Assembly (NCBI RefSeq): GCF_008642355.1
Contig: NZ_CP029193.1
Location: 992,001-1,056,000 of the forward strand
Direction of reading: 5' to 3'
DNA from: Streptomyces venezuelae
GTDB taxonomy: Bacteria; Actinomycetota; Actinomycetes; Streptomycetales; Streptomycetaceae
DNA: 64,000 bases
Under the pieces are notes generated by a model, which was not told the origin of the DNA, ran no database searches, and worked only from the letters and a program-made list of their open reading frames with translations. The position numbers and the translations under genes are program-made. Positions 24,601-33,052 of this stretch are shown here, piece by piece; position 1 is the stretch's first letter, and each line of letters opens with the position of its first letter.

Positions 24601-26522
24601 GGCTGCAGCGACTTCGACCAGTCGCCGAACGCGCTCTTCAGATCGACGAACGCGTCGAACGTCTTCCGCGCCGACGGCGTCAACTTGTCCAACGCGGCCT
24701 GATACTTGGCCTGCGCGACGGCAGCCTGATCCACGCCCCCGGCCGCAGACTGCGACGCGGAGGTAACCTGACGCTGAGCCGAAGCGATCGAATCCGCGGC
24801 CGACTGCTGCGCAGCCACCAGAGACTCCTGGGCGCGCGCCACCGAACGCGCGCCGTCCTCCTGAACCCGGGTGACGTTGCGCTGCGACTCGGCGACCTTC
24901 TCCTGCGCCTCAGCGATGTCCCGCTGCCCCTGAACCTGCTGCCGGGCCGCCTCAGTACGAGACTTGCTCAGAGCTTTCTGCTGCTCGGCGACACCCCGCT
25001 CGGCGTCCCTCAGCCGCTCCTGAGCGCTCCGGACCGTCTCCGAACCCTCAACGCCAGCCCTGTCCGCGGCCTTCTTCTCGCCGGCCAGCCGCTTCGTCTC
25101 GGCCTGCTGCTCCTTGAGGCGCTGCACCGCCTGGTCATAGGCAAGCTGCGCCCGCTGCTGCTCCAGCAACGTGGCCTTCGAGCCGACAGCCTGCGTCGCC
25201 CGCAGCCGGAGCCGGGCCTCCTCCACAGACAGGACCGCGTCCCTCTCGGACAGCTGCGCATCCGCCAGCCGGTTCGACAGCTCCGCCAGCTCGGCGACAG
25301 CATCCCTGCGGGCCTGGGTGAGATCCTGCTGAGCCTGCCGCGCCGTGCGCTGCGCGTCCGCGAGGGACTGCTCGGCCTGCGCGACGCGTTCGGCGGCATC
25401 CCGCTGCCGGTCCGCGGCCTGCTGCACCGCATCCGCCAGTGCTTGCCGGGCAGCCTTGACCTGCTGGGATGCCTGCCGGTTCGCCTCGGCGGACGACCTC
25501 ACGGCATCCGCGACCGCCTGCTCCGCCTGCGAGACCTGGCGTGCGGCATTGCGGTGCGCGGTCGCCAACGCCTGCTGGGCTCCAGCCATCTGCAGCGCCT
25601 TCGAGGCGCCCTGCCCGTTGGCCTGACCGCCCTTGATGGACGCGGTCGTCGCAGCGTCCTGCGCGGCCTTCTGCGCCTGCAACACCTTCGCCATCCCAAC
25701 GAACGCCGGAATGGCGACAGCTGCGAGCGCACCAACGCCAGCCCCGGCGGCAACAGCCGCCGAGGCAATCGCGCCAAGCCCCGCGGCGAGAATCGGGATC
25801 GCAGGGATCGCGGCGACACTGCCCAACGCGACCGTGAGCCCGAAAAGGGCAGCCGTGGCCTGCGCGGTACTGACGTTGGTGTTGATGTTGATGCGCTTGC
25901 CGTCAACCGCGGCGATCGCCGCCCGCACCGCCGCCAGCTGTGTGAGCGCCGTCGCCGTGTCCGCCCGCACCTGCACGTTCGGGTGCTTCGCACCGAGACG
26001 GGTCAGCTCAGCCTCGATCGCCCGGATCTCCGCCTTCGCCTCGGCAGCGGTGATGTCGATACCGATCCGCTTGTCCGCCAGCGTCTCCATGCGGAACCGC
26101 AAGGCCTGCAGATCCGAGTCCGCCTCAGACGTGTCGGCGCCGATCTGCAGCTTCGGCAGCGACCGGAACGCCGCCTGCAAATGCACCTTCATCGCACGGG
26201 AGAAAGCCCCCGCGGTCTCATCGCCCTGCCGGACAGCGCCCGGGCGGGCCGTGCGGCCACCCTGGTTGACGCCGTCACGGATCGCATCCCGCAGCGCCGA
26301 CGTGATGCGGTTGGCGATCTGCTGCCCGATCTGCTGGCCAATCGAAAGGCCGACGTTGCCGACCTGCGCCTGCATCGCCGGACCGAACGACCTGCCAGCG
26401 GCCTCACCCGCGTCCTCACCGGCGCGCGTCGCCGCCGGGACCAGACCGGACCGCAGCCGGGAGTAGATCCCCTGAGTGTTTGGGATGACGTCGACTTCGA
26501 CGCTGCCGACCTGGATCGCCAC
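21666..26522 (-). CDS. Tape measure protein with M23 peptidase and transglycosylase domains
   Basis: Sets tail length and helps DNA entry. The 1618-residue protein has an N-terminal tape-measure start, a coiled coil at about 300-600, hydrophobic segments near 810-960, and repeated helical units with FDGI/WLWR motifs at about 890-1110. Then an M23 zinc peptidase follows (GRHTGLDFPAATGTPIRAVS near 1323; GPHLHLEARRNGRPVDP near 1400). Last is a lysozyme-like transglycosylase (LWEGESNWRWDALNRSSGAY near 1462, Glu as likely catalyst). Carrying both a peptidase and a glycosidase lets the tail cut both bond types of the wall. Confidence 0.93.
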   Translation of the reverse strand: MAIQVGSVEVDVIPNTQGIYSRLRSGLVPAATRAGEDAGEAAGRSFGPAMQAQVGNVGLSIGQQIGQQIANRITSALRDAIRDGVNQGGRTARPGAVRQGDETAGAFSRAMKVHLQAAFRSLPKLQIGADTSEADSDLQALRFRMETLADKRIGIDITAAEAKAEIRAIEAELTRLGAKHPNVQVRADTATALTQLAAVRAAIAAVDGKRININTNVSTAQATAALFGLTVALGSVAAIPAIPILAAGLGAIASAAVAAGAGVGALAAVAIPAFVGMAKVLQAQKAAQDAATTASIKGGQANGQGASKALQMAGAQQALATAHRNAARQVSQAEQAVADAVRSSAEANRQASQQVKAARQALADAVQQAADRQRDAAERVAQAEQSLADAQRTARQAQQDLTQARRDAVAELAELSNRLADAQLSERDAVLSVEEARLRLRATQAVGSKATLLEQQRAQLAYDQAVQRLKEQQAETKRLAGEKKAADRAGVEGSETVRSAQERLRDAERGVAEQQKALSKSRTEAARQQVQGQRDIAEAQEKVAESQRNVTRVQEDGARSVARAQESLVAAQQSAADSIASAQRQVTSASQSAAGGVDQAAVAQAKYQAALDKLTPSARKTFDAFVDLKSAFGDWSKSLQPQVMPIFTRALIGLKNSLPGLTPFVKAAADAIGELQDRASRGFKSEGWKEFKSDLAGATRPAIIGLGVAFGNLFKGMGGIIQAFLPHMDSISARMQAITGRFAAWGTGLKGSPAFERFLAYAAENGPLVARTIGDISSAFYQVAKALAPLSGPVLEVLGALARGLASIATTLPWLIQGMYLAYIATKLWTLSLFLLNVVMKANPIVLVGLAIVALVAAVIYAYKHFSWFRQGVQAAWSGIQTAASVAWNSFLKPTFDGIVAGAQTVGRWAMWLWRTGLKPAFDGISLGARILAAVIITLLVAPIVIAFRLAGAAGAWLWRVALGPAFRSIGGAARSLYNAAIRPAFTGIATVAGWLYRSAIRPMGNGIVASFRFVGRIGKWLYENAIRPAFRGIGSVASWLWRSSIKPTFGWIADRASWLYTKGLKPAFDKIKEAVRLVGRAFDSARKAIGTAFGKIKDITKEPVNFVIKWVYTKGIKAVWDRVAKFVGLGKLPDAPKLLAAGGSVGNGFGPAAPMKVNRPTAIVGEGNPRYPEFVIPTDPKYRNRAQALHAAAGTKLMAAGGFLGPIGDAWDWTKDTVSDVVGKGIDWAKTGADLIANPSKIWSKLVKPILSKVTKGVGTAPMGKAIAKFPLKMVSGLKNKIVDAVSSMFAGGGGGEWLKPVNAKYGTRFGVRGSMWSSGRHTGLDFPAATGTPIRAVSDGTVSQVASGGPYGKHVAINHGGGLSSFYAHMSAILTKLHKHVNRGTTIGEVGATGNTTGPHLHLEARRNGRPVDPMPFLTGGGGKGFPSAAVGAAQQYAKSILHRYGWGPSQFGPLKKLWEGESNWRWDALNRSSGAYGIPQSLPASKMRSAGADYLTNYKTQIRWGLGYIKGRPDYGSPARAYSKWLSRSPHWYDQGGYLQPGLNLAYNGTGRPEPVFTQAQASALTRIATSASAGRGGEFTGTLTLDSGEFLGHVRGEVQQTFTALTTTVRAGRR

Positions 26523-26543
26523 GGGAGTCGCCTCCCGCCTGCG

Positions 26544-27280
26544 CTACGCTGCGCCCCCGTTGATGATCTGGAAGAGCCGTTCAGCGCTGGATTCCGTGAG
26601 CTTCGGCTTCGGCTTAGGCGCCTTGGCGCCGGGCCGAGAGGTCGGCTCGGGCGGATCTGGGCGGTCGCTCTTCTTCTCGGTGTTGGCGCAGATCGTCACG
26701 TACTCCAGACGTCGCACCGCATCCAGCACTGACGCCGTCAGCTGCTCCAGCTGCGACCAGCGACCCCGCTCTGGCTCGCCCTTCTCCGCCTGCTCCGCAA
26801 GCTCCTCATCGCTGAGCTGATTGCGGAGCGCCGTCATGGTGTGGGACTCGGGCGGCAAATGCTGGATGAGGATCCTCAGTCGGCGCCACGACATTCGGCC
26901 GCGGTGCAGGTCGAGGATGTCGATGCCTCGCTCGAGGAGGTCGGCCTCTACCGCTTCCGCGTGGTCTTCGAGGACCGAGACGGTCCAGAGGATTTCCCCA
27001 GGGCCTCCCCTGTCTTGCTGGCCGCATCGGCGACGAACTCTCCGAAGGCGTCGTTCGTCGGGTCGAGGTCCTCGAACAGCGGGAAGTCGTCGGGGTGCAT
27101 GATCTTGGAGGCGAACACGTCGAAGTCGCCCGCCTTGAGGGCGCGCTGCCAGGACATGCGCCAGGCGCCAGCCGGGATGACTCGCACTTCTTTCCCGCAC
27201 AGGGACGCGGTCACGTAGTGGCCTTGATCGGCTTCGAGCTCCTGGGCTTCGGCGGGCAGGACTTCGGGTTCTGTGCTCAT
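26544..27280 (-). CDS. Tail assembly chaperone, long frameshift product (GT)
   Basis: The short gene's frame passes to -1 at GGGGAAA (26999 down to 26993) and continues to 26544. The shifted part reads ILWTVSVLEDHAEAVEADLL, then ERGIDILDLHRGRMSWRRLR and HLPPESHTMTALRNQ, which is the classic actinophage T-part. The frame arithmetic fits a -1 shift. As in lambda G/GT, both products are needed for tail assembly and stay out of the virion. It lies between major tail protein and tape measure, the standard position. Confidence 0.85.
26948..27280 (-). CDS. Tail assembly chaperone, short product (G)
   Basis: A 110-residue protein (GHYVTASLCGKEVRVIPAGA; ALKAGDFDVFASKIMHPDDF), the unshifted product, ending shortly after the slip site in a basic tail. 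Position between the major tail protein and the tape measure gene is diagnostic. Confidence 0.85.
   Translation of the reverse strand: MSTEPEVLPAEAQELEADQGHYVTASLCGKEVRVIPAGAWRMSWQRALKAGDFDVFASKIMHPDDFPLFEDLDPTNDAFGEFVADAASKTGEALGKSSGPSRSSKTTRKR
26993..26999 (-). promoter_or_regulatory. Programmed -1 frameshift slip site
   Basis: GGGGAAA on the minus strand, read CTG GGG AAA in the zero frame. Sliding back one base opens the frame that carries the conserved T-part. Confidence 0.75.
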
Positions 27281-27324
27281 GGCGCGGACCTCCTAGAGGG
27301 TTGTGGCGCGGGCGCGGATGTGCA

Positions 27325-27368
27325 GGTGGACGGGACGCTGTCCGCGCCCAGACGGCGGCCCGTCCACC
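27325..27368 (-). terminator. Hairpin after the major tail protein gene
   Basis: GGTGGACGGG and CCCGTCCACC, a perfect 10-bp stem with a 24-base loop, between major tail protein and chaperone genes. It probably damps rather than ends transcription, giving more tail protein than chaperone (inference). Confidence 0.5.
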
Positions 27369-27381
27369 CGTTCAAGAGGGC

Positions 27382-27966
27382 TCAGGAGCCCGTGTATTCG
27401 GGCGTCGCGGGCACCTTGTCGCTGTGATAGACGGTGTTGCCTTCGGCGTCCGGGTAGGCGGTGACGGTGATCTCGTAGGCGCTCATCTCGTCCTGCTTGA
27501 ACGTGACGTCACTGCGGTCGGAGACTTCTCCCTGGGGCACGTAGAAGCCGCGGGCGGTGTCGCCGTCCAGGACCAAGAACCACCAGGCCCTGCGGTCCGG
27601 GACGGGACTTGCGGTCTCCGCGAACGTTGTGAGGCCGCCGACGGGCTCCAGCTCGGAGGCGGGGAGCCGGTACATGATCGACTGGACGGCGACGCGGGCG
27701 GTTTCCCAGAGCGTGACCTTGAAGGTCCGCACGGACTTTGTGATCTGCGTGCGGAACGGAGAGGTGAGCCCCCAGGGGGTGAACTCCTGGCTGTCCTCGT
27801 CGAAGCCGTAGGTGAGGCCGTCGTCCGAGATGGCGCCGAGCGGTTCCCACGGGGAGACGGGCTGGACCAGCGGCGAGGCAGGGGCTGTCGTGCCGGTGTC
27901 CGCCGTCCAACCTCCACCGTTGGCTCCGATGACGGTGAGGTCCGCTGCGCGGGTGATGTTGACCAT
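27382..27966 (-). CDS. Major tail protein
   Basis: A 194-residue tail-tube protein (ADTGTTAPASPLVQPVSPWE near the start, then FKVTLWETARVAVQSIMYRL and FKQDEMSAYEITVTAYPDAE). Size, beta-rich pattern and position between the tail terminator and the chaperones match siphophage tube subunits. Confidence 0.85.
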   Translation of the reverse strand: MVNITRAADLTVIGANGGGWTADTGTTAPASPLVQPVSPWEPLGAISDDGLTYGFDEDSQEFTPWGLTSPFRTQITKSVRTFKVTLWETARVAVQSIMYRLPASELEPVGGLTTFAETASPVPDRRAWWFLVLDGDTARGFYVPQGEVSDRSDVTFKQDEMSAYEITVTAYPDAEGNTVYHSDKVPATPEYTGS

Positions 27967-28041
27967 CGGTTGTCTCCAGACATGCGTGTAGCCCGCGCAC
28001 GGGCGGGATCTGAGGAGGGCTGGCGCGGGCCCGAGGGCCGG

Positions 28042-28440
28042 TCAGGAGACCGGGTGACTGTGGATCTGGTAGGTGCCGCCGACGCGGCGGAGAGCGGTGT
28101 TCTCATACGGCCGGGCAGCGGGACGGGTGATCGTCGCAACGCTGCCGACCACCGCGACGTCCGTCGCCGAGCCGCGCAGTTCGGTCAGCAAGAAGCCATG
28201 CACAGTGCCGGCGAGAGCGATCGCCTCGGCGCGCGTCGCGGCGTAGATGTTGATGTCGACGAGGGCCCGGTCGAGCCGGAACCCGTCATCGCCGCCGCCG
28301 ACCCCCTCAACCTGCACCGTGGGCAGCTCGTTGAGGAGGTTGTTGTCGAGCTCGTCGCGGACGGTGGCGTTGTCGCCGAGCTTGGCCTGCAGCCAGCCGA
28401 TGACCAGCAGCTCCACATCAACTGAGCCGACGGCGGCCAT
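28042..28440 (-). CDS. Tail terminator-type protein
   Basis: A 132-residue protein (VELLVIGWLQAKLGDNATVR; ALVDINIYAATRAEAIALAG) typical of siphophage tail completion proteins. It overlaps the upstream gene by one base. Confidence 0.75.
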   Translation of the reverse strand: MAAVGSVDVELLVIGWLQAKLGDNATVRDELDNNLLNELPTVQVEGVGGGDDGFRLDRALVDINIYAATRAEAIALAGTVHGFLLTELRGSATDVAVVGSVATITRPAARPYENTALRRVGGTYQIHSHPVS

Positions 28441-28769
28441 CAGCGTCCACCTGCCTGGGCGGCACGCAGCAGCACGTGGTGGGCGGGAACCCGCTCAGTG
28501 CCGTACTCGACGAACCGCGCGTAGTAGGAGGTGTTACTGACCGTGGCGGTAGCGCGGTCCCGGCGACGGCCTCCGCGTCGTGTGCTGGTCACCTGGAAAC
28601 TGGCCTTGTAGTGACCGGGATGCGGGTCGCCGGCGCCGCCGACCGGGGCGATGGAGACAGCCACCGACATGATGAGCTCGGCGCGGCGCACCATCTCCGC
28701 ATGGATCATCTCGGAGCGCAGGAGCTGCCCCACGCCCTTGTTGGACATTCTGAAGCGTGCAGGCATCAA
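28440..28769 (-). CDS. HK97 gp10-like head-tail connector
   Basis: A 109-residue basic protein with the usual end-pattern SNTSYYARFVEYGTERVPAH of the gp10 family, which joins the neck to the tail. The order of connector genes matches other actinophages. Confidence 0.78.
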   Translation of the reverse strand: MMPARFRMSNKGVGQLLRSEMIHAEMVRRAELIMSVAVSIAPVGGAGDPHPGHYKASFQVTSTRRGGRRRDRATATVSNTSYYARFVEYGTERVPAHHVLLRAAQAGGR

Positions 28770-28797
28770 CGCCCCCAGCCTGAGAAGAGGGAAGTGA

Positions 28798-29160
28798 TCA
28801 GCCCGTTACGCGGTCCGCCGCGAACTGCACGGGGCCGCGGGTGCCGGTGAACGGGTTGCGGCCCCAGTCGCCGGGCTCGCCAGTGATCTCGCACAGCTCG
28901 CCGCGGATCCGCACCTGGTCGGTCGTGCGCCAATCACTGCCCGCAGGCGCATACACGGTGAAGCCGACGATGACGGTGTCGCGGGCCTGCTGCTCATCCC
29001 CGCCCACCTGCGGCGTGGACTGGCGTGGCGCCACCACGCAGCCGGTCACGGGCTGCTCCAGCAGCGGGCCGGTAATGGGCTGCCCTCGCGGATCCCGCCC
29101 CGGCGACGGGCCGCGCCGAAGCCGGACGACCGTCTCCCCGTAGGGGTACGGGCCGGGCAT
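28798..29160 (-). CDS. Head closure protein
   Basis: A 120-residue beta-rich protein (TVIVGFTVYAPAGSDWRTTD; QVRIRGELCEITGEPGDWGR) in the position of head closure (Ne1/stopper) proteins, overlapping the adaptor gene by one base. Confidence 0.72.
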   Translation of the reverse strand: MPGPYPYGETVVRLRRGPSPGRDPRGQPITGPLLEQPVTGCVVAPRQSTPQVGGDEQQARDTVIVGFTVYAPAGSDWRTTDQVRIRGELCEITGEPGDWGRNPFTGTRGPVQFAADRVTG

Positions 29161-29573
29161 CAGGAGTACCCCCAGCCCGGCTCGAACTCGTCGGCGAACC
29201 CGGCATCGTCAACGGGCCAGGTCGGGGACGGATCTGCGGTGCCCGGCGTCGGATCCACAGTGAACGCCCCGCCCCGGCCGGCCAGCGATTTGAGCGCAGA
29301 CTTGTCGGCCTTCGTCAGGTACAGGCCGCCCGAACCCGTAGGCCGCTGCACCGACATGGGGCCGATCGTCTCGTAAGACACCTGCTGAGGGTTCGTGTAC
29401 GCGCGGCCGGCAACCGACAGGACTACCGCGTCCGCGCCCTCGGGGAGCGGCTTGACGACGGTCTGGCAGAGCGACGTCGCCATTCGGAGCAGCAAGTCGG
29501 CCCGATTCCCGTCGATCTCGGCGAGGTCGAGGTAGAGGCCCAGGTCTTCGACGGTCGGCGCGGTGAACGGCAT
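29160..29573 (-). CDS. Head-tail adaptor protein
   Basis: A 137-residue protein with helices at the start (VEDLGLYLDLAEIDGNRADL) and a beta-rich middle (VQRPTGSGGLYLTKADKSAL), matching actinophage gp6-like adaptors that sit beneath the portal. Confidence 0.75.
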   Translation of the reverse strand: MPFTAPTVEDLGLYLDLAEIDGNRADLLLRMATSLCQTVVKPLPEGADAVVLSVAGRAYTNPQQVSYETIGPMSVQRPTGSGGLYLTKADKSALKSLAGRGGAFTVDPTPGTADPSPTWPVDDAGFADEFEPGWGYS

Positions 29574-29582
29574 CGTCGCCTC

Positions 29583-30617
29583 CTATCGGGCCAGGGACTC
29601 CACGGCGCTGCACCAGGCCGCCAGATCCTCTGCCGGGTCGAGTTCCGCAGAGCGGGCCTTGGCGCGCTTGCTCGCGAGCCGGTACTCGGCGGCAGTCGCG
29701 AGCTTCCGCAGGACCGCCTCGTAACCGTTGATGTCCTGCCGGTCCACGAAGATCCCGGCTTCGCCCAGCGACTCGCAGAGGCCGGGAGTCGGGTGGGCAA
29801 GGACTGGGATGCCGCTTGCCAGCGCCTCGACGCCCGCTCTCCCCCACGACTCGTAGGAGGACGGCATCAGCAGCACCCGAGTGCGGGCGTAGACCTTCTC
29901 CCGCATGTCCTGCCCGTCGACGTGCTCAACGATCTCGACGTTCGGCAGGTCCGGGAGGATCTGCTCCCCATAGGCGCCACGCACGGCAAGGAACTCCTGC
30001 TCCGGCATTCGTTCAGCGAGGGCCCGAAGAACCTTGCCGCCCTTTTCCGGGTTGCAGTTGACCAGCGTGACCGCCTTGCCCGGCTTCGTCGCGTACTCGC
30101 CGGCGAACACCGGCGGGCGCACGATCAGGCTCGACGCGGGCCGGATGGACTTCGGGTACTCGGCGAAGAAGACCTCCGCCTCCGCCTCCATCCATCGCGA
30201 GTTGTAGACCGCCAGCGCAGTCCCGCCCGCGGCCATGTCACGGAAAGTCGGTCGGTGCGTGTTGTGGCAGACCACGACCAGCGGCTTGCCGTACCCGCGG
30301 GCCAGTGACGCCGTCGACGGCACCGTCTCCAGATGGGCCAGCAGCACATCCGCCCTGCGGACTGCCGAGGAGAAGTCGAGCCGCGACTCCAAAGGAATGA
30401 CCTTGATGCCGCGGTACTCGTACTCCTTGTGGGCTTGCCCATAGCGGGACAGCCACACCGACACATCGTGCCCGCGCTCCACCAGAGGACGCAGCATCGA
30501 CACGAGCATGTGCTCGGCGCCCGCATTGTGCTCCGGCGGGAACGCATGGACACGAGCCACGATCTTCAGCGGCTTGGCCGTCCCGCCCGGCGCGGAAGCC
30601 GGGACGGCCCTACTCAC
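29583..30617 (-). CDS. GT4-type glycosyltransferase inside the head gene cluster
   Basis: A 344-residue GT-B fold enzyme. The N-terminal start FPPEHNAGAEHMLVSMLRPL and the C-terminal nucleotide-sugar region SSYESWGRAGVEALASGIPV with the E-x7-E motif are both typical of retaining GT4 enzymes. The gene overlaps the major capsid gene by four bases (GTGA), so the two are co-expressed. Capsid or tail protein glycosylation is the natural hypothesis, as shown for some actinophages; donor and target are not visible. Confidence 0.88.
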   Translation of the reverse strand: MSRAVPASAPGGTAKPLKIVARVHAFPPEHNAGAEHMLVSMLRPLVERGHDVSVWLSRYGQAHKEYEYRGIKVIPLESRLDFSSAVRRADVLLAHLETVPSTASLARGYGKPLVVVCHNTHRPTFRDMAAGGTALAVYNSRWMEAEAEVFFAEYPKSIRPASSLIVRPPVFAGEYATKPGKAVTLVNCNPEKGGKVLRALAERMPEQEFLAVRGAYGEQILPDLPNVEIVEHVDGQDMREKVYARTRVLLMPSSYESWGRAGVEALASGIPVLAHPTPGLCESLGEAGIFVDRQDINGYEAVLRKLATAAEYRLASKRAKARSAELDPAEDLAAWCSAVESLAR

Positions 30618-31570
30618 GAGCCGCTCGGCGTGCCGGTGTACTTCACGAACGCGTCGGCGTCACCCATCACGAAGCCGTAGTAGGCCTCCGCGAGGATCAG
30701 CACCAGGTTCTCCTGGAATGCGCTGTGCACGCCGCCGTCCTCGTCCACGTAGGTCGCCTCGTTGGAGATCCTCACGGTGATGTCCATGCCCACGCCATAC
30801 GCTGCCTGACTCCAGTCGCCGCCGAGTGCCCGCAGGCCCGTGTCGGCCGACCCCGACTGGCGGCGCTGCTTGCCCGACACCGACCGCGAGTACGCCAGCG
30901 GCTCACCGATCAGCGTCCCTGCGCTGGCCATGTTCGTACCCGGCGTGGTCGTGTCGACCAGGATCGGACGGCCCGTCGTGTCCGTCGCCAGCAGCAGCTT
31001 CGGCTTCAGCCGGTGGTCCGCGACCGTACCGGTGTAGTCGTAGTCCTCGTCGATGACCAGGTCCATTCCCTTGACCAGGTCCGCCCAGATGCCGCCGGTG
31101 CCCTGCGACGAGGTGCCCAGTGCGACGGACTGGGACGTCATCGCCAGGTACTCGGTGAACGGTCCGGTGGCGCCCTTCATCGTCTTGCCGTGGATCGCCG
31201 CGTGGTCGAAGGCCCGCGCGAACGCCGTCGGCAGGTCGTTCTGCAACTGGGCGTACAGGCCGGCCGTGTTCGTGCGGGCGACCTCCATAGCGACCGGGAT
31301 GAGCACGGCGAGCTTCTTCGCCGTCATGTGCTTGACGTCGATGCCGCCGGTCGACAGAGGCTTCTTCTGGCCCTGCCCGACCCAGTCAGCGGTCGGCACA
31401 TCCAACGGGATCGGCACCGACGTGGTGGCGTCCAGGGCCAGCGGTGCCCGCCGGGCGAGCGCCATGACCGCAGACTGCTCCTGGCTCTTCTCGAAGATCG
31501 GGGCGGTGATGGTCCGCGGGAGGAGTTCCTCCGGCAGGCTTGCCGTGGTGATAGGGGCCGTAGCCACCAT
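30614..31570 (-). CDS. Major capsid protein (HK97 fold)
   Basis: A 318-residue protein with the usual order of HK97 features: ITAPIFEKSQEQSAVMALAR, then DVPTADWVGQGQKKPLSTGG before the E-loop/spine region, and DITVRISNEATYVDEDGGVH followed by FVMGDADAFVKY at the end. It lies right after the scaffold gene. Confidence 0.9.
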   Translation of the reverse strand: MVATAPITTASLPEELLPRTITAPIFEKSQEQSAVMALARRAPLALDATTSVPIPLDVPTADWVGQGQKKPLSTGGIDVKHMTAKKLAVLIPVAMEVARTNTAGLYAQLQNDLPTAFARAFDHAAIHGKTMKGATGPFTEYLAMTSQSVALGTSSQGTGGIWADLVKGMDLVIDEDYDYTGTVADHRLKPKLLLATDTTGRPILVDTTTPGTNMASAGTLIGEPLAYSRSVSGKQRRQSGSADTGLRALGGDWSQAAYGVGMDITVRISNEATYVDEDGGVHSAFQENLVLILAEAYYGFVMGDADAFVKYTGTPSGS

Positions 31571-31581
31571 GATTCCTTCTC

Positions 31582-32217
31582 TCAGCGACTTGGCAGCCGC
31601 GTCTTAAGCCAGCCGTCGAACTCGTCCAGCGGGCTGGGGGCCTTCGTTCGGTTGGCGCCGGACGCCTGAGTGCGGTCCGGCACGGGTCGCCGCGGGCCCT
31701 CCTGGGGCTGGGGTTTCGCCCAGTGCGGCTTGCGCTCCAAAAGCGCGTCGAGGTCCGCCTTGATGGCCGCCTCGTCGATGTCGCCGTCAGAGTCGATGTA
31801 CGAGTCGAGATCCAGCGCGCCGACTGCGTCCTCCGGGTCCGCGAACCCGGCCACCGCCAGGGCCTGCACCTGCGTGCGAGCCAACCGCTGACGGGTTCGG
31901 GTGATCTGCTCGTTCGCGCGGGCCAGCTGGTCGTTGAGCCGCTCGGACTCCGACTTCTCGGCATCCTTGATGCGCTGCAGCTCCTCAGCCTTCGGCTCCA
32001 GCTCCTTCAGGCGCTGCCGGAGGTTCTTGGCCTCCTGGTTCGCCTTGCGGATCTTCGCCTCGGCCTGCTTCCGGTCGAACGGCTTCTCCTCGCCGCCGGA
32101 CTCCGCCTCCTGGGCGTCGTCCGTGGTCTCGGTGCCGTTCTCCTCGGGCGCCGTCTCCTCGACGATCTCCTTGATGCCGGTGTCGGTCTGCTGCTCGGAC
32201 TCGTTCTCTTCGGGCAT
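31582..32217 (-). CDS. Scaffolding protein
   Basis: A 211-residue, very acidic then coiled-coil protein (AEAKIRKANQEAKNLRQRLK; NDQLARANEQITRTRQRLAR) with a basic C-terminal end, the normal form of phage scaffolds that guide capsid assembly. Directly upstream of the capsid gene. Confidence 0.85.
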   Translation of the reverse strand: MPEENESEQQTDTGIKEIVEETAPEENGTETTDDAQEAESGGEEKPFDRKQAEAKIRKANQEAKNLRQRLKELEPKAEELQRIKDAEKSESERLNDQLARANEQITRTRQRLARTQVQALAVAGFADPEDAVGALDLDSYIDSDGDIDEAAIKADLDALLERKPHWAKPQPQEGPRRPVPDRTQASGANRTKAPSPLDEFDGWLKTRLPSR

Positions 32218-32296
32218 GACGAATCGGCCCTCCAGGGGCTGTGGAAATGAAGAAGGCCGCCACCAGGGCGACCTCGTTAAACGGTGAGCGCGGCTA

Positions 32297-33052
32297 TCAG
32301 CCGTGCTGGGCTATGGCCCGCCGGAACCGGCGGAGCTGATCGCCCGGATAGGGGGCCGCGTACTCGCGGTACAGGCGGTCCCACTCCTGGGCGTGCTCGG
32401 AGAGCTCGAAGCGCTGGCCCGCAAAGACCGGAATGACGCCGCAGTTGCAGCCGTCGTGAGCCCGGAATCCTGCCGTGTCCTGCTTATAGGTCATCCCGCG
32501 GGTGGCGAGCATTCGGCAGAACGCGCAGGCGCCCAGGGCTGCCGCGCGGGCGTACCCGACCGCCATCCGGTCTCGCTGCACAGCCCCCTGCACGGTGCCC
32601 CGGCCCTGGTCGGTCACCAGTTTTTGGACGACCGCCTCAGCCTTCTTCTCGGCGGCGTCCAGGCGCTTATCCAGCGGCTGCAACTGCGCGTCGGTCGTCG
32701 ACGGATCGTCCGGGTCACGGGGCCACAGGTCTTTCGTCGCCCAGCGCAGACTGTTGTCGACCTTGTCGTCCGGTGGCGGATCCAGCAGTGGAACCGTGAA
32801 TCGGCCCGTCACCCTGGCTGCGACACGCTCCGCGTCGTAGAAGTCGGCTGCTGCCGCGGCCGAGGCGTTGCCGTACTGCGCCACCAGGGCGCGCACCGCC
32901 TCAATCCAGTCCGGCACCGTACCTTCCAGATCCTGCGGGCGGATCAAACGCCGCAGCGCCCGCATGTCCCGCACGAGGAACCGTGTCAGGCCGCGCTGAA
33001 CTTGCCGGTGCCTGCGCCCGCCGGCGCCGTCATCCGAGACCAGCGTCGCCAT
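32297..33052 (-). CDS. Phage head morphogenesis (VG15/MuF-like) minor capsid protein
   Basis: A 251-residue protein whose core GACAFCRMLATRGMTYKQDT followed by HDGCNCGVIPVF is a Cys/His metal site typical of actinophage minor head proteins. It overlaps the portal gene end, as usual. Confidence 0.82.
   Translation of the reverse strand: MATLVSDDGAGGRRHRQVQRGLTRFLVRDMRALRRLIRPQDLEGTVPDWIEAVRALVAQYGNASAAAAADFYDAERVAARVTGRFTVPLLDPPPDDKVDNSLRWATKDLWPRDPDDPSTTDAQLQPLDKRLDAAEKKAEAVVQKLVTDQGRGTVQGAVQRDRMAVGYARAAALGACAFCRMLATRGMTYKQDTAGFRAHDGCNCGVIPVFAGQRFELSEHAQEWDRLYREYAAPYPGDQLRRFRRAIAQHG

Noticed and set aside
22188..26732. A 1514-codon open frame on the plus strand opposite the tape measure gene
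   Set aside because: It is the mirror of a very GC-rich, alanine-rich coding gene. Its translation is Arg/Gly/Asp-rich without domains, while the minus strand has clear catalytic motifs.
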